Notes under the pieces: model-generated
Database searches by the model: none
The model's input: the letters and a program-made list of their open reading frames with translations, nothing else
What the model was told of the DNA's origin: nothing
Shown here: piece after piece, positions 25,073 to 32,709 of the stretch
How positions within the stretch are numbered: the first letter of the stretch is position 1
Layout of the letters: each line of letters opens with the position of its first letter
Assembly (NCBI GenBank): GCA_031430435.1
Contig: JANPBM010000005.1
Coordinates: 1 to 64,000 of the forward strand
Direction: 5' to 3'
Length of the DNA: 64,000 nt
Source of the DNA: JANNVK01 sp031430435
GTDB taxonomy: Bacteria > Acidobacteriota > Blastocatellia > Pyrinomonadales > Pyrinomonadaceae
Program-made: the position numbers and the translations under genes

Positions 25073-25309
25073 ATGAGAATTAATTGCTTAAACTGCGGAC
25101 ATAAAATCGAGTTGGATGATGTTTACGACGATTACGAAGGATTGATTAAATGTATGACCTGTCGTACTTTGCTGAGTATAAAAACCGAAGACTCAAAACT
25201 CAAAGGAGTCGGTTTTGCTCCGACTGCACCTTCAATCGGTCAGGCGACCGGTAATTTTTTCGGGGAATTTCAACAATCGGCAATGAGAGTCGATTCTTCG
25301 GAGAATTAA
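25073..25309 (+). CDS. Zinc-ribbon protein of the gas vesicle operon
   Basis: A 78-residue protein beginning MRINCLNCGHKIEL and continuing IKCMTCRTLL: two CxxC pairs about 20 residues apart, forming a zinc ribbon. The rest (KGVGFAPTAPSIGQATGNFF) is probably flexible. AAGGAG precedes the ATG. No gas vesicle family of this type is known to me. It could be a regulatory or scaffold component. It sits 18 bp after the GvpV-like gene and 4 bp before the third GvpF/L gene. Confidence 0.8.
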   Translation: MRINCLNCGHKIELDDVYDDYEGLIKCMTCRTLLSIKTEDSKLKGVGFAPTAPSIGQATGNFFGEFQQSAMRVDSSEN

Positions 25310-25312
25310 AAT

Positions 25313-26077
25313 ATGAATGCCACAACCGTTGCCGGAATTCAAAACGGCAAACACATCTACGCCATTGTGCCGTCCGAAACACCTGATAATTACGGTGAAA
25401 TCGGCATCAACGGCTGTATTGTTTACAAAGTTCAAAACGGTAGTTTAGCTGCTGTTGTCAGCGACATTACCGTTCGTCGCCTGCGTCCGGAAAGAAAAAA
25501 TCTGGCGGCACACAACCATGTTTTGAAAACCATTTTGAATGAAACAACGCCTTTGCCGGTGTCGTTTGGGGTGGTGGCAAATAATCAAGAACAGGTTAAG
25601 GCAATTCTGAAACGCCACGAAGATACGCTCAGCGAACAGCTTGACCGCTTGGACGGAAAAGTTGAAATGTCAGTCCGCGTTGCTTTGGATGTCGAAAACG
25701 TCTTTGAATATTTTGTGGCAAATTATGATATTTTACGAAATGCCCGCGACCAAATCTTTTCTAAAGGCAGAACGCCTTCGCAGGACGAAAAAATTGAGGT
25801 CGGCAGATTGTTCGAGAAAATTTTGAATACCGAAAGAGAACGTTATGCCGATAATCTGACCAATTCTTTGGAAGATATTTGTACTGAAATTAAGCAATCT
25901 CCGTTACGAAGTGAAGGTGAATTGGCTCATCTGACTTGTCTCGTCCCGCGTCAAAAAATTGCATTATTCGAAAAGTGTGTCGAAATGCAAGCCGAAGAAT
26001 TTTCGGACGATTTCGCCTTTAGCTTGAACGGACCTTTTGCTCCGCACAACTTTGTAGAAATGCGTTTAGACTTCTAA
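25313..26077 (+). CDS. gvpF: Gas vesicle protein GvpF/GvpL (copy 3)
   Basis: The 254-residue copy nearest to classical GvpF. It has HIYAIVPSETP, AAVVSDITVRRLRPERKNLAAHNHVL and LPVSFGVVANN (the PxxFG motif), an acidic helical middle, and the ending FSLNGPFAPHNFVEMRLDF, the family's GPxPxxxF motif. GvpF contacts the GvpA face and is incorporated early. Copies 1 and 2 lie upstream of the terminator; only this copy is under the same sigma-54 promoter as gvpA, and it directly precedes gvpG as in cyanobacteria. Confidence 0.92.
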   Translation: MNATTVAGIQNGKHIYAIVPSETPDNYGEIGINGCIVYKVQNGSLAAVVSDITVRRLRPERKNLAAHNHVLKTILNETTPLPVSFGVVANNQEQVKAILKRHEDTLSEQLDRLDGKVEMSVRVALDVENVFEYFVANYDILRNARDQIFSKGRTPSQDEKIEVGRLFEKILNTERERYADNLTNSLEDICTEIKQSPLRSEGELAHLTCLVPRQKIALFEKCVEMQAEEFSDDFAFSLNGPFAPHNFVEMRLDF

Positions 26078-26098
26078 ATTAAAAGTCCGGCTTCAAAT

Positions 26099-26440
26099 AT
26101 GTTTCTTCTTGACGACATTTTACTTTCACCTGTTAATGGCTTTGTTTGGCTTTGCCGACAGATTCAAACTGCGGCTTTGAAAGAGTTTGAAGTTACGCAG
26201 GAACAGATTTCGGAAGATTTGAGTCTGCTTTATATGATGCTTGAAACAGAGCAAATCACGATTGAAGAGTTTGAGGCGAGAGAAACCGAACTACTCGATT
26301 TGCTTGATGAACTTCAAGCTGAAGCGGAAGAAGGTGATGAAGACGATGACGATGATGACGAAGAAGAAGGTGATGAAGATGATGACGAAGAAGAAGACGA
26401 TGAACTAGACGAAGATGATGAAGACGATGATGATGAATAA
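26099..26440 (+). CDS. gvpG: Gas vesicle protein GvpG with a long acidic tail
   Basis: The first 75 residues are canonical GvpG: FLLDDILLSPVNGFVWLCRQI followed by an amphipathic helix and LLDLLDELQ. After residue 76 comes a run of about 38 residues that are nearly all Asp and Glu. Ordinary GvpG proteins end near residue 80-90. The tail may keep the protein soluble, bind the basic partners in the operon or act as a chaperone-like polyanion; all inference. It also shapes the DNA into a GAT/GAA repeat that contains several alternative ATGs for the next gene. Confidence 0.88.
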   Translation: MFLLDDILLSPVNGFVWLCRQIQTAALKEFEVTQEQISEDLSLLYMMLETEQITIEEFEARETELLDLLDELQAEAEEGDEDDDDDDEEEGDEDDDEEEDDELDEDDEDDDDE

Positions 26441-28388
26441 TTTGTTTCAACTAAGTTTTATACAGGATAGCCGGCTCAATCTGCTTTTGTTTGGCGGAAA
26501 AGGCGGAGTCGGCAAAACGACTTCTGCCGTCGCTACTGCTCTGCGTCTTTCCGGTCAATTTTCCGACAGCAAATTTCTTTTAGTTTCTACCGATCCTGCT
26601 CATTCCGTCGGCGACAGTCTTTCGGAGGTTATAATTCCCGGCAATCTGACCGTCAAAGAATTTGATTGTGCCAAAATGCTGGTTGACTTCAAAGCCGGAA
26701 ATATCGAAAAACTGCGTGAAATCGGTCGTCGCGGAACTTTTTTGGATGACGATGACATCAACCGGTTTCTTGATCTTTCATTGCCCGGATTAGATGAAGT
26801 AATGGCGTTTCTGGAAATTTCCAAACTTGTCGAAAGCGGCGAATTTTCAACCATTATTGTTGATACGGCACCAACCGGACACACGTTGCGTTTGCTGGCA
26901 ATGCCCGAAACAATGGAGCGTTGGCTCAAGGTTTTGGATACGCTTTTAGCCAAACGCCGCTATATGATTCAGCTTTACAAAAGAAGCTATCAAGCAGATG
27001 AAATCGACAAATTTTTGCTGGGATTGAACTCTGAAATCAAGCAAATGCAAAGTTTGCTTCAAGATGAATCCCGTTGTCGTTTTATTCCCGTGATGCTGGC
27101 GGAACAAATTGTCGTCAACGAAACCGAAGATTTGCTTGTCGAGCTGAAAAAACAAGGAATCAGCGTTCAAGAAATTTTGGTCAACCGTTTAATTTCGGAG
27201 ACAGATTGCCCTAATTGCCAAAGTAAACATAATCGGCAAATTCGGCAATTAGAGAGTTTACCCGAAATGTTTGCCGAGCATCAACTTATCAAAATTCCGC
27301 TTAATGTCAAAGAAATTCGCGGTAATGAACCGTTACTTTCTTTCTTTGATAATGCTTTTATCGAAAATCAGCCCGAAGTTCGGCAAACAGACGTTCAAAT
27401 TAATTTGCATCAGCAAAAAACGGATTTGAAACCTTGCGAGTTTATGATTTTTGCGGGAAAAGGCGGAGTCGGTAAAACAACGCTTTCCTGCACGACCGCA
27501 TTAAATCTTGCCGATGAATTTCCCGATAAAAAAATTCTTCTTTTTTCAAGCGATCCGGCACATTCCATCGCCGATTGTTTGGGCATTCAAATAGATGATA
27601 AACCCGCTCAAATCAAGGAAAATCTATTTGCTTTCCAAATTGATGCGAGTGCCGAATTTGACAAATTAAAAGTGCTTTACGCAGATGAAATAGCTAATCT
27701 GCTCAATGGTTTAGTGCCGGATTTAGACCTTACTTTTGATAAAGAAGTGATGGAACGGCTTTTGGATTTGTCGCCGTCGGGCGTTGATGAAGTTATGGCT
27801 TTGGTCCGCGTTTTGGATATGCTCAAAGACGAACAATTTGACGTTTTGGTGCTTGATTCCGCACCGACGGGACATCTTCTTCGTTTGCTCGAAATGCCGC
27901 AATTACTCGAATCGTGGATAAAGGCTTTTTTCCAGATTCTAATCAAGTACAAAAATATTTTCCGAATGCCGAATTTGAGTAAAAAACTGATCGAGATTTC
28001 GCAAGGATTAAAATTATTGCGAAAAATCTGGTTAGATGAAACTCGTGCCAAACTGTTTGCCGTCAGCATTTTAACCGAAATGTCTTTGGCTGAAACAGGT
28101 GATTTGGTTGATTCTGTGCAGAAGATTGGCATTAAAATCGAAAAAATCTTTTTGAATATGGCAACGATACCGGTTGACTGTACTTTGTGCGAAGCCGTGT
28201 CGAACCGCGAAGAGATTGTTGCCGATAAATTTGTGCTGCAATTTCCCGACATCAAACAAACTGTTGTTTATGATGCAGGTGATGTTTGCGGAATCGTTTT
28301 GCTCGAAAACTTCGGTACGAAAATCTTCGGAGAATCCGAAAACTTTGTTTTGCCCGTTACGCAAAACGAACAATTTCTTTCAGTATGA
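26433..28388 (+). CDS. Tandem Get3/ArsA-like ATPase in the gas vesicle operon
   Basis: A 651-residue fusion of two SIMIBI-class ATPase units, like the arsenical pump ATPase ArsA. Unit 1 has deviant Walker A GGKGGVGKTT (21-30), STDPAHSVGD (switch I) and VDTAPTGHTLRLLAMPE; unit 2 has GKGGVGKTT (about 342), SSDPAHSIAD and LDSAPTGHLLRLLEMPQ. Each unit has a CxxC (CPNC near 260, CTLC near 583), as the zinc site of Get3/TRC40. No arsenic genes are nearby, so a targeting or chaperone role for the hydrophobic GvpA-type proteins is a fair inference. Start chosen at 26433 overlaps gvpG by 8 bases; nearby ATGs at 26415 and 26430 cannot be excluded. Confidence 0.88.
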   Translation: MNNLFQLSFIQDSRLNLLLFGGKGGVGKTTSAVATALRLSGQFSDSKFLLVSTDPAHSVGDSLSEVIIPGNLTVKEFDCAKMLVDFKAGNIEKLREIGRRGTFLDDDDINRFLDLSLPGLDEVMAFLEISKLVESGEFSTIIVDTAPTGHTLRLLAMPETMERWLKVLDTLLAKRRYMIQLYKRSYQADEIDKFLLGLNSEIKQMQSLLQDESRCRFIPVMLAEQIVVNETEDLLVELKKQGISVQEILVNRLISETDCPNCQSKHNRQIRQLESLPEMFAEHQLIKIPLNVKEIRGNEPLLSFFDNAFIENQPEVRQTDVQINLHQQKTDLKPCEFMIFAGKGGVGKTTLSCTTALNLADEFPDKKILLFSSDPAHSIADCLGIQIDDKPAQIKENLFAFQIDASAEFDKLKVLYADEIANLLNGLVPDLDLTFDKEVMERLLDLSPSGVDEVMALVRVLDMLKDEQFDVLVLDSAPTGHLLRLLEMPQLLESWIKAFFQILIKYKNIFRMPNLSKKLIEISQGLKLLRKIWLDETRAKLFAVSILTEMSLAETGDLVDSVQKIGIKIEKIFLNMATIPVDCTLCEAVSNREEIVADKFVLQFPDIKQTVVYDAGDVCGIVLLENFGTKIFGESENFVLPVTQNEQFLSV

Positions 28389-28582
28389 ATTTAACTGCGC
28401 AACTTAAACCGGACGAACAAGTTTCGCTTTGCGAAGCACTTGACCGCGTTTTGCACAAAGGGGCGGTGGTTGTCGGAGACGTAACAATCTCGGTTGCCGG
28501 AGTCGATCTTTTATATCTCCGGTTGCAGTTAATTTTAACTTCGGTTGAAAAATTGTTGGAAGATAAAAGTTTAGTGATGTAG
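28385..28582 (+). CDS. GvpA-family minor shell protein (GvpS-like)
   Basis: A 65-residue GvpA homologue. The core VSLCEALDRVLHKGAVVVGDVTISVAGVDLLYLRLQLILTSVEKLL matches the GvpS/GvpM-type minor proteins, with VAGVDLLYL in place of the GvpA LVGIELLAI. Such proteins are thought to nucleate or cap vesicle tips. The ATG overlaps the TGA of the ATPase gene (ATGA). The assignment to GvpS rather than GvpM is from memory and tentative. Confidence 0.82.
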   Translation: MNLTAQLKPDEQVSLCEALDRVLHKGAVVVGDVTISVAGVDLLYLRLQLILTSVEKLLEDKSLVM

Positions 28583-28586
28583 AAAA

Positions 28587-28937
28587 ATGCAAGAAACTAC
28601 AACAACATCAGCGAGTCAAGAAATAGCGAATATGTTGACATCGCAATTCACGGCTATCGAGTCTTCAAATCCGTCGAAACGGCTTGAAATTGATGCCGAA
28701 AATGTCAAAAACGGATTAGGTCAACTTGTTTTGACGCTTATTCGTTTGGTTCACGAACTGCTCGAAAAACAAGCAATCAGACGAATTGATGCAGGTTCGT
28801 TAAACGACGAAGAGATTGAAAATGTCGGACTTACGCTGATGAAACAAGCCGAGGAAATTGATCGTTTGCGGGAATTATTCGGGTTAGAAAAAGATGATTT
28901 GAACCTTGATCTCGGTTCTTTGGGCAAATTATTCTAA
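28587..28937 (+). CDS. gvpK: Gas vesicle protein GvpK
   Basis: A 116-residue protein with the GvpK core: RLEIDAENVKNGLGQLVLTLIRLVHELLEKQAIRRIDAGSLNDEEIENVGLTLMKQAEEIDRLRELFGL. GvpK is a small helical accessory protein needed for assembly and conserved in nearly all gas vesicle clusters. It begins 4 bp after the GvpS-like gene and precedes gvpJ by 13 bp. The ending GLEKDDLNLDLGSLGKLF is also typical. Confidence 0.93.
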   Translation: MQETTTTSASQEIANMLTSQFTAIESSNPSKRLEIDAENVKNGLGQLVLTLIRLVHELLEKQAIRRIDAGSLNDEEIENVGLTLMKQAEEIDRLRELFGLEKDDLNLDLGSLGKLF

Positions 28938-28950
28938 AAGGAAAAAAACA

Positions 28951-29271
28951 ATGGGCTTATCTAAACAAATGACGCATCCTACGCAAAGTTCTTCTTTGGC
29001 TGATATTCTTGAAAGAGTTTTAGACAAAGGAATTGTGGTGGCGGGTGACATCAAAATAAAACTCGTGGACATTGAACTGCTGACCATCCAAATCCGTTTG
29101 GTTGTGTGTTCGGTGGACAAAGCCAAAGAAATCGGTCTTGATTGGTGGACCAATAATCCGTCTTTTAATCTCTCGAATACTCCGCAACAACTGCCGCAAG
29201 TTCAAGTGCAAGCTAACGAAGAAATGGAAAAACGTTTGGAAAGAATCGAATCATTATTGACGATTCGCTAA
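28951..29271 (+). CDS. gvpJ: Gas vesicle protein GvpJ (GvpA paralogue with C-terminal extension)
   Basis: A 106-residue GvpA-family protein: SSSLADILERVLDKGIVVAGDIKIKLVDIELLTIQIRLVVCSVDKAKEIGLDWW, the last part being diagnostic of GvpJ. A polar extension with Gln/Pro-rich stretch ends in EEMEKRLERIESLL, probably a helix. GvpJ is a minor shell or tip protein. AAAAGGAA lies before the ATG at 28951; the in-frame Met at 28906 falls inside gvpK. It is the last gas vesicle gene before a hairpin and the second sigma-54 promoter. Confidence 0.92.
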   Translation: MGLSKQMTHPTQSSSLADILERVLDKGIVVAGDIKIKLVDIELLTIQIRLVVCSVDKAKEIGLDWWTNNPSFNLSNTPQQLPQVQVQANEEMEKRLERIESLLTIR

Positions 29272-29292
29272 AAAAGTAACACAGAATTTGTT

Positions 29293-29320
29293 GAAGTTTT
29301 CTTCTTCGGAAGAGAACTTC
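29293..29320 (+). terminator. UUCG-capped hairpin ending the gas vesicle operon
   Basis: GAAGTTTTCTTC and GAAGAGAACTTC pair over 12 bp (one G-T) around the exceptionally stable C(TTCG)G tetraloop, 21 bp after the gvpJ stop. There is no T-run after it, so it may be a 3' mRNA stabiliser or a factor-dependent end rather than a classical intrinsic terminator. Confidence 0.7.
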
Positions 29321-29380
29321 AAGTAAAAACATTCCAACCATCTCGACAATCAAGTTTCCTTTCTCAAACTGATTGTAATT

Positions 29381-29414
29381 GTCCACAAATTAGACTCATT
29401 TCTTAAATTTAGAC
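29381..29414. promoter_or_regulatory. Paired upstream activator sites of the bilin-block promoter
   Basis: GTCCA-CAAAT-TAGAC (29381-29395) and TTCTT-AAATT-TAGAC (29400-29414) repeat the pair seen at 22.4 kb: the same right half TAGAC, five A/T-rich central bases and the same 19-bp step. The pair ends 97 bp before the -24 element, that is 44 bp or about four helical turns further away than at gvpA. This links both promoters to one activator. Confidence 0.68.
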
Positions 29415-29510
29415 GTTCAATTCTAATTCGACAACCGAACCAATATTGACGGAACAATGATAAGTTCAATCATATCAACAAATAGCTAATTAAAATGCAA
29501 AGAATAATTT

Positions 29511-29526
29511 TGGCACGGTATTTGAA
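29511..29526 (+). promoter_or_regulatory. Sigma-54 (-24/-12) promoter of the bilin/V4R block
   Basis: TGGCACG-N4-TTGAA matches the consensus TGGCACG-N4-TTGCA with one change (C to A in the -12 GC), with exact spacing. Transcription would start near 29537, just before the first gene of block 3. The mismatch predicts a weaker promoter than the one for gvpA. Confidence 0.75.
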
Positions 29527-29623
29527 TTAGCCAATATGCCTGTTTGCTGTAAAAAGCAACTTTCTTCAATTATACGTCCTCGTGTTTTTTCAAAGTCCTG
29601 TGGATTTAACTTTAACAAATATT

Positions 29624-30703
29624 ATGGCTTTAGTAGGAAATTTAAGAGAATTACCCTTTACAGACCTTATCCAAATTTGCTGTGCTTTTCGCGGTACTAC
29701 TCATATCAAACTTGATTTTGGTGATAATTCAGGCAGCGTATTTTTGAGAAATTTCGAGATTATCGATGCCGAAATCGGAGACTTAAAAGGCGAAAAAGCG
29801 TTTTACAAAATACTTCTGCAAAAGGATGGAAAGTTTTTGACGGAAACCGATCCTAAATTTTCACCGATACGGACTATTAACCGTTCGTGGGGAGATATTT
29901 TATTTGACGGAATGCGACTGGTCAGAGAAACAACTGCTATTGATCCTCCGAAACCGTTGTCTTTACAATCTGAAATTTCAGACACGGAAGACGAAATAAT
30001 AGTTTTGGAGACTTTGGATGAATCAACCGTACAAGCTGAAATTACAGAAGCAGAAGAAATAGCAATTTCGGAGACTTCGGGTAAATCGATTGATTCCGGC
30101 TCAAGCCGACAAACAGTTGACGACATTGAAGATGAAGAAGAAATAATGGTTGTAAATACTCCACGCAAACCAACCGATTTCACTTCAAATCGGCAAACAG
30201 TTGATGAAGATGAAGATGAAATAATGGTTTTGAAGGCTTCGAGCGAATCAACCGGCTTTGACTCAAACCTGCTTGAAGTTGATGAAATTAATAATCAAAC
30301 AACCGTTCATTTTTCATCCGAAGATAACGGACAGTTTGAATTAGACGTGCAAAATTCTTCCGATGAACATGATGCTTTATTGCAAAAATTGCTTTCTTCG
30401 GGCGTTGTCAAAGGCGGCGTGGTAATTGATGAAAACGGCTCAACTATCTGTGAACTCAGTGAAAATGATCCGAAAATGAACCGACTCGCCTTTTTGGTCA
30501 AAGGAATCGAAGATATTGTCATGCCCGCTTTTAATCTGGGAGATTTGAACGGCGCAGTTTTAGAGATTCAACAAAAATCTTTACTTGTCAAAAACTTCCA
30601 AAATCTGTCGCTGGTTTTTACACGACCGGAACGTGTGCCGATTGTGCGAGCCTTTGAGGGCGTTCAAAAAGCATTTGAAGGAGCTTTGGGATTACCTAAA
30701 TGA
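29624..30703 (+). CDS. DUF4388 (PATAN-like) plus Roadblock/LC7 two-domain protein
   Basis: Residues 1-100 fit the DUF4388 pattern (MALVGNLRELPFTDLIQICCAFRGTTHIKL, IDAEIGDLKGEKAFYKIL, GKFLTE), a domain common in bacterial signalling proteins. Residues 115-250 are an acidic, repetitive linker containing three related segments of the type DE-(x)n-EIMVL-(x)n-STxFxS. Residues 255-360 fit a Roadblock/LC7 domain (LLQKLLSSGVVKGGVVIDENG ... LVFTRPERVPIVRAF). Roadblock proteins partner small GTPases such as MglA. I chose ATG 29624 because DUF4388 normally starts there; GTG 29582 is an alternative and neither has a clear ribosome site. Confidence 0.8.
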   Translation: MALVGNLRELPFTDLIQICCAFRGTTHIKLDFGDNSGSVFLRNFEIIDAEIGDLKGEKAFYKILLQKDGKFLTETDPKFSPIRTINRSWGDILFDGMRLVRETTAIDPPKPLSLQSEISDTEDEIIVLETLDESTVQAEITEAEEIAISETSGKSIDSGSSRQTVDDIEDEEEIMVVNTPRKPTDFTSNRQTVDEDEDEIMVLKASSESTGFDSNLLEVDEINNQTTVHFSSEDNGQFELDVQNSSDEHDALLQKLLSSGVVKGGVVIDENGSTICELSENDPKMNRLAFLVKGIEDIVMPAFNLGDLNGAVLEIQQKSLLVKNFQNLSLVFTRPERVPIVRAFEGVQKAFEGALGLPK

Positions 30704-31539
30704 ATCCGAACAACCTTTTCAAAGATTTAATTTCGGTTCCGGGTTTGCGGAATGTCCTGCTTTTTAAAAAAGACGAAGAACCGATAATGAAGGACATTCA
30801 CGAAGACTTTTCGCTTCCCGCCTTTCAGAAAAACCAAGTATTAGCGGGACTTAAAAAGACTATCGACCAAATTGACGACGATTCCTTTCGTGTGGAATTA
30901 CGCGGAGAATACGGTCGTTTTATACTCTGTTCGATTAGTGCGGATACTTCTATTGCCTTTGTTACCAACGAAAATTTAAATGTACCGTTATTGGAACTTG
31001 CTCTGAAACACTACAAAGATTTCGCCGAACAGAATCAAGATGAAATAATATTCGGTTTTAGGGATGAAGAAGTTACCGACTCATATTCGAGCAAGATTCC
31101 GGCGGCGATTGCCTCATATTCTTCAACCAAAGCTCTTATATCTTTTGAATCAATCGAGCAAATACTAGAGCCGACACAAAAGAAAGAGGTTGAAACGATC
31201 AGCAATGATTTTGAGATAAATTGTGAAGGTTTTAAGTCTTATCAAGATTTATCCGACAATTTCAGTGAAGTTTCGAGCATTGCCTTCCAATTTTTAGGGA
31301 AAAGCGTAGTTGCCAATTATTGGAAACAAACACAACCCGAAATACTAAAGAACTACTTTGAAATTTTGGTGAACGGAGCAGTTAATGCGACGGCGAATAA
31401 TGAAATTCCCGGTCCCGACGAATTGTTGGCAGGCACACAGTGGATTGAAGCCTTTATCCGTCGGTGCGAAAAAATTATTACCGATGCTCCGTTTCAAGAA
31501 GCCGGACAGAAAAGAACAGTCAAGGAAAGTGAACTATGA
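30700..31539 (+). CDS. Roadblock-like N-terminal protein of unknown function
   Basis: A 279-residue soluble protein. The first 110 residues (LISVPGLRNVLLFKKDEEP, then GEYGRFILCSISADTSIAFVTNENLNVPLLELAL) look like a second Roadblock/LC7-type fold with its beta-helix order. The C-terminal half (FKSYQDLSDNFSEVSSIAFQFLGKSVVANYW...ELLAGTQWIEAFIRRC) is helical and unknown to me; it does not show a haem oxygenase pattern. The start overlaps the stop of the previous gene (ATGA) and the stop overlaps the ferredoxin start, so the three are co-translated. Confidence 0.6.
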   Translation: MNPNNLFKDLISVPGLRNVLLFKKDEEPIMKDIHEDFSLPAFQKNQVLAGLKKTIDQIDDDSFRVELRGEYGRFILCSISADTSIAFVTNENLNVPLLELALKHYKDFAEQNQDEIIFGFRDEEVTDSYSSKIPAAIASYSSTKALISFESIEQILEPTQKKEVETISNDFEINCEGFKSYQDLSDNFSEVSSIAFQFLGKSVVANYWKQTQPEILKNYFEILVNGAVNATANNEIPGPDELLAGTQWIEAFIRRCEKIITDAPFQEAGQKRTVKESEL

Positions 31540-32021
31540 AAACAATAAGAATTGAACCGATTGGAGCAGAGATGGATGTCAAGACATTGACTCCCGTAGT
31601 AGTAGCTTTGATAAAACAAACTCAGAACAAAGTGAAAATGGTCTGCGGCGGAAAAGGTCTGTGCGCGACTTGCCACGTTAGTATTGTTGACGGTTTTGAC
31701 TCGCTTTCTTCGCTTACACAAAGAGAACGAGACACGCTTTCCCGCATCACAAGCGCCGGAATTAACTCAAGATTGGCTTGTCAAGCGCGAGTGATCGGCG
31801 AAGGTTGTGCGGTTAAAGTTCCGGAAGGGATTTATCTGGAATCGCTAGCCGATTTGGAAGCACTCATCGGCAGACGCGCCGAAGTTGCCATGTGTCATCC
31901 CGTAACGGGGCAAAGTCTTGTTCCCGAAGGAAAAATCATTACCCGCAGCGTGGTGATGTCATTACAACAAACCAGCTTCAATATCATTGAAGTCTTGCAG
32001 AATTCAGAGCTTACGAACTAA
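31536..32021 (+). CDS. 2Fe-2S ferredoxin with C-terminal extension
   Basis: A plant-type/adenylate-cyclase-type [2Fe-2S] ferredoxin domain covers residues 1-95, with the four cluster ligands Cys37, Cys43, Cys46 (CGGKGLCATC) and Cys82 (SRLACQ). A 65-residue extension follows (YLESLADLEALIGRRAEVAMCHPVTGQSL). In pre-PcyA/BBAG-type clusters an iron-sulfur protein is encoded with two V4R proteins and a bilin globin, as here. It is the natural electron donor for the bilin reductase at 36.2 kb, which needs reduced ferredoxin. That pairing is inference from context. Confidence 0.9.
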   Translation: MKTIRIEPIGAEMDVKTLTPVVVALIKQTQNKVKMVCGGKGLCATCHVSIVDGFDSLSSLTQRERDTLSRITSAGINSRLACQARVIGEGCAVKVPEGIYLESLADLEALIGRRAEVAMCHPVTGQSLVPEGKIITRSVVMSLQQTSFNIIEVLQNSELTN

Positions 32022-32045
32022 TCGTAAAGAAGGAGAAAAATACTT

Positions 32046-32699
32046 ATGCAATCAGAAATTGTGGTCGGGGCGCAACCTGTCAAACACAATATTTACAACC
32101 GCGACGACTTCTTTAAATTTGCCGTCCGCGAAGGAACTATTCATACCCGAAACGGTTTACGGGCTTTTTTAGCCAGTGAAGATTTTGTGGTCGGGTTACA
32201 ACAAGGATTAGAAACCGAGGTCGGTGATGCTTCGGCAATGATTCTTTACAAATGCGGCTTTAAATGGGGACTTCAAGATATGAAGTTTTTTGTTCCGATG
32301 ATTGAAAATGAATTCGGACAAAAATTAAACGAAATGAACGCCGCTTTCTTTTTAGAGCAATGGTGGTGGCAACTCCAAGCCGAAGGTTGGGGATCATGGA
32401 AAGTTGATACTTCGCAACGCAAACAAGGAATGATTTTCATTGATTTGTATGAAAGCGCCATTGCCAAAAGTTTGGAACGAGTCGGTAAACCGGTCTGCCA
32501 CGTTTACGCCGGATTATTTGCCGGAGTTTTCACCTATTTAACCAAATACGATTTGTCGGGAATCGAAGTTCAATGCTACGCAATGGGCGAAGACTTTTGC
32601 AAATTCATCGTCGGTGCGGAAAAACGAATTAACGCCGCAGAATTTTGGCACAAAGAAGGTGCCACAGCCGCTGAAATTATCGAAAAACTTTCGGATTAA
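32046..32699 (+). CDS. V4R (4-vinyl reductase-like) domain protein 1
   Basis: A 217-residue protein ending in a V4R domain: FLASEDFVVGLQQGLETEVGDASAMILYKCGFKWG near the N-terminus and GKPVCHVYAGLFAGVFTYL ... IEVQCYAMGEDFCKFIVGAE at the C-terminus, with the diagnostic CxxxGxxxCxF. V4R domains bind small hydrophobic or tetrapyrrole-like ligands, and are related to the BchJ protein of chlorophyll synthesis. AAGGAG precedes the ATG. Its paralogue is encoded at 33.9 kb, with the bilin globin between them. Confidence 0.87.
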   Translation: MQSEIVVGAQPVKHNIYNRDDFFKFAVREGTIHTRNGLRAFLASEDFVVGLQQGLETEVGDASAMILYKCGFKWGLQDMKFFVPMIENEFGQKLNEMNAAFFLEQWWWQLQAEGWGSWKVDTSQRKQGMIFIDLYESAIAKSLERVGKPVCHVYAGLFAGVFTYLTKYDLSGIEVQCYAMGEDFCKFIVGAEKRINAAEFWHKEGATAAEIIEKLSD

Positions 32700-32709
32700 G
32701 GAGAAAATT

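Noticed and set aside
26415..26433. Starting the Get3-like gene at the first ATG at 26415
   Set aside because: The extra residues MMKTMM come from the acidic repeat DNA of gvpG and match nothing in the family; 26433 gives a normal short overlap.
22434..29414. The TAGAC motifs as a CRISPR or short tandem array
   Set aside because: Only two pairs exist, each linked to a promoter, with no spacers or cas genes anywhere in the window.
30700..31539. Haem oxygenase hidden in the unknown protein of the bilin block
   Set aside because: The N-terminal half fits a Roadblock-like fold and the C-terminal half has no His/Gly pattern of the HO families that I can recognise.
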